From Flavobacteriales bacterium (GTDB taxonomy: Bacteria; Bacteroidota; Bacteroidia; Flavobacteriales_E; Vicingaceae), in assembly GCA_905339165.1 (NCBI GenBank), contig CAJPFH010000014.1, positions 31,340 to 95,339 on the forward strand: a DNA stretch of 64,000 bases. The letters are read 5' to 3'. Position numbers and translations under genes: made by a program. This document shows positions 9,193-18,870 of the stretch, in pieces (within the stretch, counting starts at the first letter, position 1; each line of letters starts with the position of its first letter). The notes below the pieces were generated by a model. That model worked only from the letters and a program-made list of their open reading frames with translations, did no database searches and had not been told where the DNA came from.

Positions 9193-10296
9193 ATGACTGA
9201 AAAAAAAATAAGTTATACAAAAGAAATCATTCAGGAAGTATATAATCGCCCGCTTATGCAACTTTTACTGGAAGCATCTGCCATACATCAAAAAAATCAT
9301 AATCCGTTGGAAGTGCAGGTTAGTACTTTGGTTTCTATAAAAACCGGAGGCTGTTCCGAAGATTGTGGCTACTGTTCTCAGGCAGCACGTTATCATACCG
9401 ATATCGAAAAAAACGACTTACTCGATGTAGAAGAGGTAAAAAAGGCAGCCATAGAGGCCCAATCATCGGGTTCTTCGCGTTTGTGCATGGGTGCGGCCTG
9501 GAGAAATGTAAAAGATAATGAAGAGTTCGACAGGGTGTTGGAAATGGTTCGAAGTGTAAACGAATTAGGAATGGAAGTGTGCTGCACACTTGGCATGATT
9601 ACCGAAAATCAGGCAAGGAGATTAAAAGATGCAGGTCTCTATGCATACAATCACAACATTGATACTTCCGAAGAACACTACAAAGAAGTAATATCTACCC
9701 GCAGCTATGATGACAGGCTGAATACCATAGAAAATGCCCGTAAAGCAGGTATTTCCGTTTGTTCCGGTGGAATTATCGGAATGGGAGAATCTGAAGAAGA
9801 TAGAGTAGGAATGTTATACACACTAGCTAATTTAACACCACAACCTGAATCGGTACCCATTAATGCCTTGGTTCCGGTGCCAGGTACACCATTAGAAGAT
9901 GCCCCTATGGCTTTGGTGTGGGATATGGTGCGCACCATTGCCACTGCAAGAATAATTATGCCAAAATCGCAAATACGATTATCGGCCGGCCGAAAAGAAA
10001 TGAGCCTTGAGGGACAAGCATTGTGTTTTATTGCCGGAGCTAATTCTATCTTTTCGGGCGAAAAATTGCTTACTACCGCCAATGCCGATGCCAATACCGA
10101 TGCTACACTTTTTAAAATCTTAGGATTAAAATCAAAAGAACCTTTTGTTGATGGAGAGAAACCTACTGTGAATGAAAACTACAAGATAAAGCCCGAAACT
10201 CAGGATAAAATAAAATGGAGCCGACCCGGGCATTTCATAGAAAAAAATATACTTGCAAAAGAAAAAGCAAACAAACAGAAAAACGAAATAAAATAA
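9193..10296 (+). CDS. bioB: Biotin synthase
   Basis: This radical-SAM enzyme inserts sulfur into dethiobiotin, the last step of biotin synthesis. The CxxxCxxC cluster motif is C54, C58 and C61 in GCSEDCGYCSQ, followed by the conserved AARYHT. The [2Fe-2S] ligand region around GMGESEEDR and the final Arg-containing RLSAGR motif are present. Length (367) is normal with a short Lys-rich tail. It is the first gene of bioB-bioF-bioD-bioA, nine bases before bioF, and has its own -7 box. Confidence 0.97.
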   Translation: MTEKKISYTKEIIQEVYNRPLMQLLLEASAIHQKNHNPLEVQVSTLVSIKTGGCSEDCGYCSQAARYHTDIEKNDLLDVEEVKKAAIEAQSSGSSRLCMGAAWRNVKDNEEFDRVLEMVRSVNELGMEVCCTLGMITENQARRLKDAGLYAYNHNIDTSEEHYKEVISTRSYDDRLNTIENARKAGISVCSGGIIGMGESEEDRVGMLYTLANLTPQPESVPINALVPVPGTPLEDAPMALVWDMVRTIATARIIMPKSQIRLSAGRKEMSLEGQALCFIAGANSIFSGEKLLTTANADANTDATLFKILGLKSKEPFVDGEKPTVNENYKIKPETQDKIKWSRPGHFIEKNILAKEKANKQKNEIK

Positions 10297-10305
10297 TTTT
10301 CCTTT

Positions 10306-11448
10306 TTGAATACTCTTGATGAATATATACGAGCAGCTATTCAAGAAAGAAAGCTTCAAAACACCTATAGGAGCCTTTCCGTTAATCCTCTTTTAACTGA
10401 TTTTGCTTCTAATGATTATTTGGGATTTACCCGAAATAAATCCATTCATTCTTTCGAGCACGAATCACCAGTGCAATCAATAGGGGGGGGCGGTTCACGA
10501 CTTATAACAGGAAATACTTTCGAGTACGAAGAATTGGAAAAAAAAATAGCCCGTTTTCATAAAGCAGAAGCGTCTCTTATTTTTAATACAGGCTATATGG
10601 CTAACGTGGGTTTGTTGCAAGCAATTGCTCAGAGAGGCGATACCATTGTGTATGATGAATTATGCCATGCCTCAATCCGAGATGGAATAAGGCTTTCTTT
10701 TGCTAATGCCTTTGCGTTTGCCCACAACAACCTAAAAGGGTTAGAAAAAAAACTAAAAGTTGCTAAAGGAAAAATAAGCGTAGTAACCGAATCGGTTTAC
10801 AGCATGGATGGCGATGTGGCTCCTCTCTTAGAAATAGTAAAGTTGTGCGAAAAATTCAGGGCTTCATTAATAGTTGATGAAGCTCATGCCACAGGTATTT
10901 ACGGAAAAAATGGAGAGGGTTTGGTGGTGGAATTAGGGATTGAACAAAAGGTTTTTGCTAGAGTAGTTACTTTTGGGAAAGCCTTAGGTTGCCACGGGGC
11001 AACTGTTTTAGGAAGTCAACACCTGATAGGTTTTCTGGTTAATTTCTCTCGTCCTTTTATTTATACAACCGCCTTACCTCATACATCAATAATAGCCATT
11101 GATAGAGCCTATTCAGAACTGATGGCAAGCAAAAATAAAATAAACGAACTACATCAAAAAATACATTATTTTAAATCGCTTACCCAAAACATATCTGAAA
11201 AAATTATTCCTTCTACCAGTCCTATTCAGGCACTGATTATAGGCCACATCGAAAAAACAAAACAAATAGCAAAACGAATAAGAGAACAAGGCTTTCTGGT
11301 AAAAGAAATTCTAAGCCCTACGGTACCCAAAGGCTCTGAACGTATTAGGATTTGTATTCATGTATTTAATACTGAAAATGAAATATTGGAGCTAGCAAAC
11401 ATTCTGAATAATGAATTAACTCTATCAGAAATAGTTGTCCATGCGTAA
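10306..11448 (+). CDS. bioF: 8-amino-7-oxononanoate synthase (TTG start)
   Basis: This PLP-dependent alpha-oxoamine synthase condenses pimeloyl thioester with L-alanine. The PLP lysine is K225 in TFGKALGCHG, with the cofactor-ring Asp in VDEAHATG (D191) and the substrate-site FASNDYLG near residue 33. No ATG, GTG or alternative start fits the N-terminus before residue 98, so the TTG nine bases after bioB is taken as start, giving a normal 380 residues. Its last eight bases overlap bioD. It lacks a visible Shine-Dalgarno and is probably translationally linked to bioB. Confidence 0.95.
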   Translation: MNTLDEYIRAAIQERKLQNTYRSLSVNPLLTDFASNDYLGFTRNKSIHSFEHESPVQSIGGGGSRLITGNTFEYEELEKKIARFHKAEASLIFNTGYMANVGLLQAIAQRGDTIVYDELCHASIRDGIRLSFANAFAFAHNNLKGLEKKLKVAKGKISVVTESVYSMDGDVAPLLEIVKLCEKFRASLIVDEAHATGIYGKNGEGLVVELGIEQKVFARVVTFGKALGCHGATVLGSQHLIGFLVNFSRPFIYTTALPHTSIIAIDRAYSELMASKNKINELHQKIHYFKSLTQNISEKIIPSTSPIQALIIGHIEKTKQIAKRIREQGFLVKEILSPTVPKGSERIRICIHVFNTENEILELANILNNELTLSEIVVHA

Positions 11449-12055
11449 AATATTTATAACCGGCATAGGAACCGATGTAGGTAAAACCATTGTTTCGGCT
11501 GTTTTAGCCCAAGCATGGAGGGCAGATTACTGGAAACCGGTACAAGCAGGCAAGCTACCCGAAACCGATTCGGAAACAGTAAAAAAACTACTTACCAATA
11601 AAATTTCCAATGTTTGGCCGGAAAACTATTTGCTGGAAAACCCTGTTTCTCCTCATTATGCGGCATCTTTAGAAAATAAAATAATACAGAAAGCAGAGAT
11701 GATTCCTCCTCCCTCTTCTAATAAAATATTACTCATAGAAGGAGCAGGAGGATTGATGGTACCTCTTAACGATGAATTTCTGATAATAGATTTAATTTCT
11801 AAACTAAATGCGGAAACCATTGTAGTTTCTAAAAATTATTTAGGCAGTATTAACCATACTTTGCTAACCATTAATACCTTATTTCATCATAAAATACCTG
11901 TATTGGGAATTATTTTTAATGGAGAAGAAAACACTGTTTCGGAACAATTTATTTTAAAATATACCGGTTTAAAAATGCTGGGAAGAATTGAAAAAACTCA
12001 ACAAATTACCCGAGAGTGGATTGCAAAAGAAGCCGTAAAATTTAGTACGTTATGA
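11441..12055 (+). CDS. bioD: Dethiobiotin synthetase
   Basis: This ATP-dependent carboxylase closes the ureido ring of 7,8-diaminononanoate. The P-loop is GIGTDVGKT (residues 8-16), followed by the substrate-site KPVQAG, and the Mg-site motif EGAGGLMVP lies mid-protein. The ATG inside the end of bioF gives 204 residues; an upstream TTG would add only two. The gene overlaps bioF by eight bases and bioA by four, so the operon is translationally coupled throughout. Confidence 0.95.
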   Translation: MRKIFITGIGTDVGKTIVSAVLAQAWRADYWKPVQAGKLPETDSETVKKLLTNKISNVWPENYLLENPVSPHYAASLENKIIQKAEMIPPPSSNKILLIEGAGGLMVPLNDEFLIIDLISKLNAETIVVSKNYLGSINHTLLTINTLFHHKIPVLGIIFNGEENTVSEQFILKYTGLKMLGRIEKTQQITREWIAKEAVKFSTL

Positions 12056-13323
12056 GTGTTTCCGAAAAAGATAAAAAGTATATATGGCATCCGTTTACCC
12101 AAATGAAAGAGGCTGTACAAATACCCATAGTAAAGGGGTGTGGAGTTTGGTTATTTGCCGAAGATGGAAAAAAATATGTAGATGCGGTTTCTTCTTGGTG
12201 GGTTAATATTCATGGGCACTCCCACCCTTATATGGCAGAAAAAATGTATCAACAGTTTTTGGAGTTAGAACACGTATTGTTTTCCGGATTTACAACCCCT
12301 GTAGCTACCGAATTAGCCGAACGATTGATATTGAAAATGCCTTGGCAACAAAAAGTATTTTTTTCCGATAATGGTTCTACTGCGGTAGAAGTAGCGGTTA
12401 AAATGGCTATACAGTATTTTAAAAATAAAAAAGAAGAAAGAAATACCCTAATCGTTTTTAAAAATGCCTATCATGGCGATACCTTCGGAGCCATGTCGCT
12501 CAGTCAGAAAAATATTTTTAACGAGGCTTTTTCTGATTTTGTATTCGATGTAAAAACAATTTCTGCTCCGGAATACGGTTTAGAAACGGAATCAATAAAC
12601 GAATTGAAAAATATTATTAAGAATGAAAAAGTAATTGCCTTGCTTTACGAACCCATGATTCAAGGTGCAGGCGGTATGCGTATACAAAATCCTCTTGCTT
12701 TAAATAATGTGCTCGAATTAGCAAAGAGTAAGAACATTTTACTCATTGCCGATGAGGTAATGACGGGGTTTTACCGTACCGGCAGAATGTTTGCTTCAGA
12801 GTACACTACGGTAAAACCCGATTTAATGGCTTTATCGAAAGCTCTTACCGGAGGGGTTATGCCTCTTGGGCTTACCACATGTACCGATGCTATTTATAAT
12901 GAGTTTTTAGGAAGTTCTATCGAAAAAACATTTTATCACGGACATTCTTTTACAGGTAACCCCTTAGCTTGTGCAGCTGCTTGTGCCAGTTTAGATTTGT
13001 TGGAAAAGCAAGAAACAAAAGAACAAATTGTATCTATTTGTGAAAGGCAGCAGGAGGCGGCTTCTCTTTTTTTGGCATACAATAAGGTAAAAAAATCTCG
13101 TTCATTAGGCACTATTCTCGCTTTAGAGTTAGATGCCGAGCAGGGATATTTTAGTAGTATAAGAGGTGAGATGTATTCCTTCTTTTTGCAAAAAGGAATT
13201 GTTTTACGTCCCTTAGGAAATGTGTTGTATTTTATGCCACCCTATTGCATTAATACCAATGAAATAAACTTAGTTTACGAAGCCATTCACGAATTTTTAA
13301 AAACCTATCAATCGAAGGAATAA
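12052..13323 (+). CDS. bioA: Adenosylmethionine-8-amino-7-oxononanoate aminotransferase
   Basis: This class III PLP aminotransferase makes 7,8-diaminononanoate using SAM as amino donor. The family-specific WHPFTQMKE start, the cofactor Asp in LIADEVMTGF (D234) and the PLP lysine K263 in LSKALTGG are all present; length is 423. Its ATG overlaps the bioD stop (ATGA). It ends the biotin operon; no bioC, bioH or bioG lies nearby, so the pimeloyl precursor must come from genes elsewhere. The convergent amidohydrolase stop follows after six bases. Confidence 0.96.
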   Translation: MSVSEKDKKYIWHPFTQMKEAVQIPIVKGCGVWLFAEDGKKYVDAVSSWWVNIHGHSHPYMAEKMYQQFLELEHVLFSGFTTPVATELAERLILKMPWQQKVFFSDNGSTAVEVAVKMAIQYFKNKKEERNTLIVFKNAYHGDTFGAMSLSQKNIFNEAFSDFVFDVKTISAPEYGLETESINELKNIIKNEKVIALLYEPMIQGAGGMRIQNPLALNNVLELAKSKNILLIADEVMTGFYRTGRMFASEYTTVKPDLMALSKALTGGVMPLGLTTCTDAIYNEFLGSSIEKTFYHGHSFTGNPLACAAACASLDLLEKQETKEQIVSICERQQEAASLFLAYNKVKKSRSLGTILALELDAEQGYFSSIRGEMYSFFLQKGIVLRPLGNVLYFMPPYCINTNEINLVYEAIHEFLKTYQSKE

Positions 13324-13329
13324 ATACAA

Positions 13330-14958
13330 CTATTTGCCATATACTTTTTCCCCATTCACAAAAGTGTAAACTACGCGGGTGTTTAATAAAAGATTTTCTT
13401 TTACTGTTAAAATATCTCTATCTAAAACTACAAAATCTGCATTTTTTCCTGTTTCCAAACTGCCTTTTTCATTTTCTTCAAAGTTGGCAATAGCAGCCCA
13501 AATAGTCATTCCTTTTAGGGCATTCTCTCTGCTCAGTGCATTGTTCGGCTGATATCCGTTTTCGGGGAAACCTTTATGATCTTTTCTAAAAACAGCCGCA
13601 TAAAAAGTATAAAGCGGATTGATTTCTTCTACCGGAAAATCGGTGCCAAGAGCAATGAGGCCATTTAGTTGCATTAGCTCATTATAGGCATACGCTTGAG
13701 GCTCTCGGTGTGTGCCAAGCCGTTGATTGGCCCAGTACATATCCGATGTGGCATGTGTGGGTTGTGCGGAGGGAATAATGGTATATTCGGAAAAAAAAGA
13801 AAAATCCTTTTTATCTACTACCTGAGCATGCTCTATTCTCCACCTTAAATCGTTTGTGCTTTTTAGATATTTTGCGTAGATAGAAAGCATAAGAGCATTG
13901 GCACTATCGCCAATAGAATGCGTATTTAATTGAAAGTTTAAGCGAGAGCAAAGGGCTGCAAAGTGATTTAATTTTTCCAATGAATCAACGAGTACCCCCC
14001 TATGGGTTGGCATATCGGAATAAGGTTGTTTTAAAAGAGCACCTCTAGAACCTAATGAACCATCGGCATACAATTTAAATGAGCGAACCGATAAGTGGCT
14101 GGTTTTAATAATACCTTTTAGTGCCAACTGTTCATTCTCTTCACTCGGGTTTAACATAGCATAAATTCTCATTTTAAGTTCTCCGGATTCGTGCATTTTT
14201 TTTATCAGCATAATATCTTCTAAATCTAAGCCGGCATCGCTTACGGTGGTAAGACCTACAGCAAAACAATTTTCTTGTGCCAGAAGGAAAGCCTTTCTTT
14301 TTTCTTCTATCGATTTTTTAGGTAAAACTTTTTCCACCAAATTCATGGCGTTATCGGTAATGATTCCTGTAAGGTTTCCGTTTTCAATAAAAATTTCTCC
14401 TCCTTCTATTTTTGTTTGGGTTGTAATACCGGCTAATTCTAACGCTTTAGAATTTAAAAGTGCGGCATGCCCATCTACTCTTTTAAGATAAACAGGAGTG
14501 TTAGGGAAAAGCGAATCGAGAGAGTTTTTATTCGGAAATTTTTTTTCATCCCAATCGTTTTGATCCCATCCTCTTCCAATAATCCATTCCGATAGGTTGT
14601 TTTTTGAATACAGAAGAACTTTATCAATTACTTCATTAAAAGAATGTGCGCTTTTTAAATCCAGCACATTGAGAAATAATCCATATCCTAAAAAATGGCA
14701 GTGGGCATCTATAAAACCCGGATAAACGGGCATTTTGCGGGCATCTATTTTGTGAGGAGCAGTGTATTTGTTTAAAATCTCATTTTCGGGTCCTATGGCT
14801 ACAATCTTTCCATCTTTTATTGCCATAGCTGCTGCTTTAGGCAATGTTTCATTCAGTGTATAAATGGAGGCATTATGTACAATTAAATCGGCTTCTTCTA
14901 AGTTGTTGCAGGCACTAATAAACAGAGAAGCGATTAAAAAAAGTTTCCAGTTTTTCAT
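13330..14958 (-). CDS. Amidohydrolase family lipoprotein (YtcJ-like)
   Basis: The protein is 542 residues from the ATG that gives a lipoprotein signal peptide with lipobox FISAC (Cys17); a longer reading lacks this. It has the metal-dependent hydrolase fold: HxH (H86, H88) in FIDAHCH, later histidines in THSIGD and EHAQVV, and the catalytic Asp region GTDFPVE. This matches YtcJ-type exoenzymes assigned to imidazolone/aminoacylase-like families, but substrate is unknown. The lipobox predicts membrane anchoring outside the cytoplasm. The start overlaps the upstream membrane-protein gene by 44 bases. Confidence 0.87.
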   Translation of the reverse strand: MKNWKLFLIASLFISACNNLEEADLIVHNASIYTLNETLPKAAAMAIKDGKIVAIGPENEILNKYTAPHKIDARKMPVYPGFIDAHCHFLGYGLFLNVLDLKSAHSFNEVIDKVLLYSKNNLSEWIIGRGWDQNDWDEKKFPNKNSLDSLFPNTPVYLKRVDGHAALLNSKALELAGITTQTKIEGGEIFIENGNLTGIITDNAMNLVEKVLPKKSIEEKRKAFLLAQENCFAVGLTTVSDAGLDLEDIMLIKKMHESGELKMRIYAMLNPSEENEQLALKGIIKTSHLSVRSFKLYADGSLGSRGALLKQPYSDMPTHRGVLVDSLEKLNHFAALCSRLNFQLNTHSIGDSANALMLSIYAKYLKSTNDLRWRIEHAQVVDKKDFSFFSEYTIIPSAQPTHATSDMYWANQRLGTHREPQAYAYNELMQLNGLIALGTDFPVEEINPLYTFYAAVFRKDHKGFPENGYQPNNALSRENALKGMTIWAAIANFEENEKGSLETGKNADFVVLDRDILTVKENLLLNTRVVYTFVNGEKVYGK

Positions 14959-16264
14959 AAAAATATTTATATAAATTAAATTGATTATAAAGTTTAGAAT
15001 GATTAGAAAGTAGAAGCAACACCGCAAAAAGAAAAGGTAATGCGGGGGTTTTATAACGCACAATAGCACCCAATACAGGGGTGGTAGTGCCAATGAGCAT
15101 AAAAAGGAACACCGAAAATGAGAGACAAAGCCACACGAAATTATTTTCGACTTTCGTTAATTTATTTCTAAAGAAAAAAGAGAAGAGTAAGCCTATCTGA
15201 AATATGCTGTTTTCTATGGCTGCAGGAAGTTCTAAGCCAATTTTGCAGGTAAATACAAAAGGATGTAAAAACAAATTTTTAATAGCATAAGGAATATTTT
15301 TAATTAGGTTCATGTAGGAGTTTTCTAATTTATAAACTTTCACCACGCTTCCTGCATTTTCTTTTTCTGCGAGTTCTAAAAAAGCTTGTTGTTTCTCACT
15401 TAATAAGGTAATGGGCGAAAAAGGAGAATGGATACGAGAAACAAAAAGTATAAAGGCAATATAAAAAAGAAAAACGAGTAAGTATTTCCAGAACACCTTG
15501 TTGCTATGAATAGAAAAAGCAATTAGAGCAGGTAATATCGAAGCAAAAAGATAAAATTTTAAATAAAATAAGAGCAGGGCTCCGGAAAGAAAAACAATAA
15601 AATGAAAGGCTTTGTATTTTTTTAGTACAACAAGACTAAAGAAAGAGTAAAGCAAAAATCCGATAGCAAAAAATACAATGCCTTCTTTAAGAACTCCCGA
15701 TGACCAAAACCATACCGAAGGAAGTAGAAAAACACAGATAAATAATTGTTTTTCCTTATTCTGAATGAAAACAGAAAAAGCTTTGTACAGAGCTGTGCAT
15801 CCGGCAAAAGATAAAAAACACATAAAAATTGTATGCACATTAAATTGACCAAAGGAAAAAAAACGCACCAGAGTATTAAATCGAATAATAATATGGCTGT
15901 CGTTATACAAGTTGCCGGCCGATTGCCTGTACCACCAGTTCATTTTATTATAATAATGCTCATTGAAGTAAGTATGATCGTTACCAATTCCGGAAAGCAT
16001 TTTAATAAAATCAGTAAAATTTGTAAAGGCGGCATCATACATAACCTTACTATCGTCAAAATATTTAAAAATATCAGCCGTATTACGTGTTGGGTAGTAG
16101 TGGGTATAAATAAGAGTAAGTATTATTCCGGCTAAAATCTTCAGTAAAAAGGTGGCAATTGGAAAAAATATGGGTACCCCTTTTAATTTAAAAAAAGCCC
16201 CCTTTTTTATAAGAACAACAAAAACGAAAATATAAAAAATACTTATGGCTGAAGAAGCTAACAT
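14915..16264 (-). CDS. Conserved multipass membrane protein of unknown function
   Basis: The 449-residue product has about ten hydrophobic segments. An extracytoplasmic loop after the second helix (about residues 57-125) is rich in Tyr, Asn and Asp, with text such as NTADIFKYFDD and YYNKMNWWYRQ. The spacing recalls polytopic glycosyltransferases or polymerases of the GT-C or O-antigen ligase type, which is inference from topology only. It overlaps the downstream amidohydrolase gene by 44 bases, suggesting co-transcription. No catalytic motif was recognised. Confidence 0.6.
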   Translation of the reverse strand: MLASSAISIFYIFVFVVLIKKGAFFKLKGVPIFFPIATFLLKILAGIILTLIYTHYYPTRNTADIFKYFDDSKVMYDAAFTNFTDFIKMLSGIGNDHTYFNEHYYNKMNWWYRQSAGNLYNDSHIIIRFNTLVRFFSFGQFNVHTIFMCFLSFAGCTALYKAFSVFIQNKEKQLFICVFLLPSVWFWSSGVLKEGIVFFAIGFLLYSFFSLVVLKKYKAFHFIVFLSGALLLFYLKFYLFASILPALIAFSIHSNKVFWKYLLVFLFYIAFILFVSRIHSPFSPITLLSEKQQAFLELAEKENAGSVVKVYKLENSYMNLIKNIPYAIKNLFLHPFVFTCKIGLELPAAIENSIFQIGLLFSFFFRNKLTKVENNFVWLCLSFSVFLFMLIGTTTPVLGAIVRYKTPALPFLFAVLLLLSNHSKLYNQFNLYKYFYEKLETFFNRFSVY

Positions 16265-16409
16265 AATAAGTGGCTAATTTAAGCGAAAAATAAAAAAGCA
16301 GTAAACAACTTAGGGGGCAAATGATGTAAGAATGACATGAAGAAGAAATAAAACATGTAAACTTCTTTATTCGTAATTTCGCAATACCACTAATATATAA
16401 ATAATTGAA

Positions 16410-18056
16410 ATGGCAAAAGTAACGGTGCAAGAACTAGAAGCTAATACCAACGAGGATAATATCCGAATGTTGCTTTCGGATTTAAAGCAAAGGCTCGACA
16501 AAATATACGAAGGAGGCGGCAAAAGCAAAATAGATAAACAGCACGAGCAAGGTAAATTAACTGCCCGGGAGCGGGTTGCTTACTTGCTTGATAGCGATTT
16601 ACCCAACATTGAAATCGGAGCATTTGCCGGATATAATATGTTTAAGGAACAAGGGGGCTGCCCATCAGGAGGAGTGGTGGTTATGCTGGGGTATATTAAA
16701 AAAAGGCAATGTTTGGTGGTAGCTAACGATTCCACGGTGAAAGCCGGAGCCTGGTTTCCAATTACAGCAAAGAAGAATCTTAGGGCACAAGAAATTGCCA
16801 TTGAAAATAAACTACCCATTATTTATTTGGTAGACAGTGCCGGGGTGTTTCTTCCATTGCAAGATGAAGTGTTTCCTGATAAAGAACATTTTGGAAGAAT
16901 TTTCAGAAACAACGCAGTGATGTCCTCTTTGGGGATTCCGCAAATTGCAGCCATTATGGGTAGTTGTGTGGCAGGTGGAGCCTATTTGCCCATTATGAGC
17001 GATGAAGCTATGATTGTAGAAAAAACGGGCACTATCTTTTTGGCAGGCTCTTATTTGGTAAAAGCAGCAGTGGGCGAAGATATTGACAACGAAACATTGG
17101 GAGGGGCCACTACGCACTGCGAAATATCAGGAGTTACCGACTATAAATGCAAAGACGATAATGCCTGCTTAGATAAAATAAAATTTATCGTAGATAAATA
17201 CGGAGATTTTCAAAAAGCAGGATTTAACCGTTCCGATCCTAAAATTCCGAAATTAAACCCCAAGGAAATTTATTCTATTATACCCAAAACACGAGATAAA
17301 CCTTATGAAGTAAGAGAAATAATAAAGCGTTTGGTAGATGATTCTGAATTTGAAGAATACAAGGAACTCTACGGGAAAACCATAGTGTGTTGCTATGCAC
17401 GTATAGATGGGTGGGCGGTTGGTATTGTGGCCAATCAACGGGCAATAGTAAAAAGCAAAAAGGGCGAAATGCAATTCGGAGGTGTCATTTATTCCGATTC
17501 GGCCGATAAAGCAGCCCAGTTTATTATGAACTGCAATCAAAAAAAAATACCCCTTGTCTTTTTGCAAGACGTAACCGGATTTATGGTAGGTTCACGTTCC
17601 GAACACGGAGGCATTATAAAAGATGGAGCAAAAATGGTAAATGCACAGGCAAACTCAGTGGTGCCTAAATTTACAATTATTACAGGAAATTCATACGGAG
17701 CCGGAAATTATGCCATGTGCGGTAAGGCCTACGACCCACGCCTTATTGTAGCTTGGCCTACAGCCCGCCTGGCGGTAATGGGGGGAGAACAAGCTGCCAA
17801 AACTCTTTTACAAATTGAAGTGGCCACACAAAAAGCCAAAGGAAAAGAGGTAAGCAAAGAAGATCAAGAGCAAATGTTAAAAACCATTACCGACCGTTAC
17901 AACGAACAAATGTTGCCATACTACGCAGCTGCTCGCTTATGGGTAGACGCTATTATAGACCCTATGGATACACGAAAATGGATTTCAATGGGTATTGAAA
18001 TGGCCAACCATTCGCCTATAGATAAAAAATTTAATGTTGGAGTAATTCAAACCTGA
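16410..18056 (+). CDS. Biotin-dependent acyl-CoA carboxylase, carboxyltransferase (beta) subunit
   Basis: This 548-residue protein has the two crotonase-like halves of a carboxyltransferase. The N-half holds the acyl-CoA site with GSCVAGGAYLP and the motif LGGATTHCEISGVTDY; the C-half holds the carboxybiotin side with LQDVTGFMVG, NSYGAGNYAMCG and AWPTARLAVMGG. These details resemble methylcrotonyl-CoA or geranyl-CoA carboxylase beta subunits more than propionyl-CoA ones, but the substrate is not certain. No biotin carboxylase or biotin carrier gene is in the window. It ends at a TGATG overlap with the next gene. Confidence 0.85.
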   Translation: MAKVTVQELEANTNEDNIRMLLSDLKQRLDKIYEGGGKSKIDKQHEQGKLTARERVAYLLDSDLPNIEIGAFAGYNMFKEQGGCPSGGVVVMLGYIKKRQCLVVANDSTVKAGAWFPITAKKNLRAQEIAIENKLPIIYLVDSAGVFLPLQDEVFPDKEHFGRIFRNNAVMSSLGIPQIAAIMGSCVAGGAYLPIMSDEAMIVEKTGTIFLAGSYLVKAAVGEDIDNETLGGATTHCEISGVTDYKCKDDNACLDKIKFIVDKYGDFQKAGFNRSDPKIPKLNPKEIYSIIPKTRDKPYEVREIIKRLVDDSEFEEYKELYGKTIVCCYARIDGWAVGIVANQRAIVKSKKGEMQFGGVIYSDSADKAAQFIMNCNQKKIPLVFLQDVTGFMVGSRSEHGGIIKDGAKMVNAQANSVVPKFTIITGNSYGAGNYAMCGKAYDPRLIVAWPTARLAVMGGEQAAKTLLQIEVATQKAKGKEVSKEDQEQMLKTITDRYNEQMLPYYAAARLWVDAIIDPMDTRKWISMGIEMANHSPIDKKFNVGVIQT

Positions 18057-18865
18057 TGCTTCGATTAGGGAGTATTACATTGTTTTTTATTTTGTGCCTT
18101 AATGTTGTACAGGCACAAGATACCGCAAGTTTTGGTAATTATTTTTTCTTTTCTTTTTCTTCCGGAAGTAGTGTATTAAGAGACGAGTTAATGTCGCCCC
18201 TCCGTTATTCAGGGTTATCTCTTTCTCCTAGAGTAAGTTTTTCGTCAAATGGAAAAAAATACATTCATCTGGTAGAAATAGAATATACGCGTGCGAAATT
18301 AACATCCGAACACTATAAAACACTTACCGGAAATTATCTTATCAATCAGCGAGGATACCTGAGTTATTTATTGCTTAAAAGAATTTTAACCAATAAAAAA
18401 AACATCAACTATTTTGCAGGAGTAACCCTAAACCATACTCTCGATGTGAGAGAACACACCTCACTTTTTATTTATGGCGAGTTCGTTTCTTCCCTGAATA
18501 TAGCCGGAAGGTTGCAGAAAACAATAGCATTGTTCGGGAAAGAACTAAATATAGCATACCAAGCCCATGTGCCCTTGTTAAATTTTATGGTTACTCCTAA
18601 TTATGCCTACTCTCCACCCGATGATTTTTTTGAACAGAATGCGTATTACCAAAATAAAAAAATTAAACGATTTTTAAACAGTGGAAATTTCTCTTCTTTC
18701 AATCAGTTTTTCAGATTTTCCAGCCGATTTACCTTAGAGAAAGAAATAAAAGCACATAATAAAATAGCATTGTATTACGATTTCGATTATTATTCCTATC
18801 AACTACCTCAACCGGTAAAGAAGGGAAAAAGCGTATTCGGATTTTCATTAATAACTTTTTTATAA
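18056..18865 (+). CDS. Secreted or outer-membrane protein of unknown function
   Basis: The 269-residue product has a signal peptide (about 1-20, ending VQAQ) and then alternating beta-type text with many aromatic residues. The last strand-like segment ends in F-L after FGFSLIT. This looks like a small beta-barrel outer-membrane protein, but no family was recognised. Its ATG shares one base with the carboxyltransferase stop, so it is read from the same transcript, and the S41 protease follows after five bases. Confidence 0.5.
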   Translation: MLRLGSITLFFILCLNVVQAQDTASFGNYFFFSFSSGSSVLRDELMSPLRYSGLSLSPRVSFSSNGKKYIHLVEIEYTRAKLTSEHYKTLTGNYLINQRGYLSYLLLKRILTNKKNINYFAGVTLNHTLDVREHTSLFIYGEFVSSLNIAGRLQKTIALFGKELNIAYQAHVPLLNFMVTPNYAYSPPDDFFEQNAYYQNKKIKRFLNSGNFSSFNQFFRFSSRFTLEKEIKAHNKIALYYDFDYYSYQLPQPVKKGKSVFGFSLITFL

Positions 18866-18870
18866 GAGAA

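Noticed and set aside
9705..10094. A 129-residue minus-strand frame inside bioB
   Set aside because: Antisense shadow of a clear enzyme; the composition is that of reverse-read conserved text.
16374..16381. TAATTTCG as the -7 box of the carboxyltransferase gene
   Set aside because: One mismatch in the TTTG part and no -33 TTG at the right distance, so the evidence is too weak to list as a feature.
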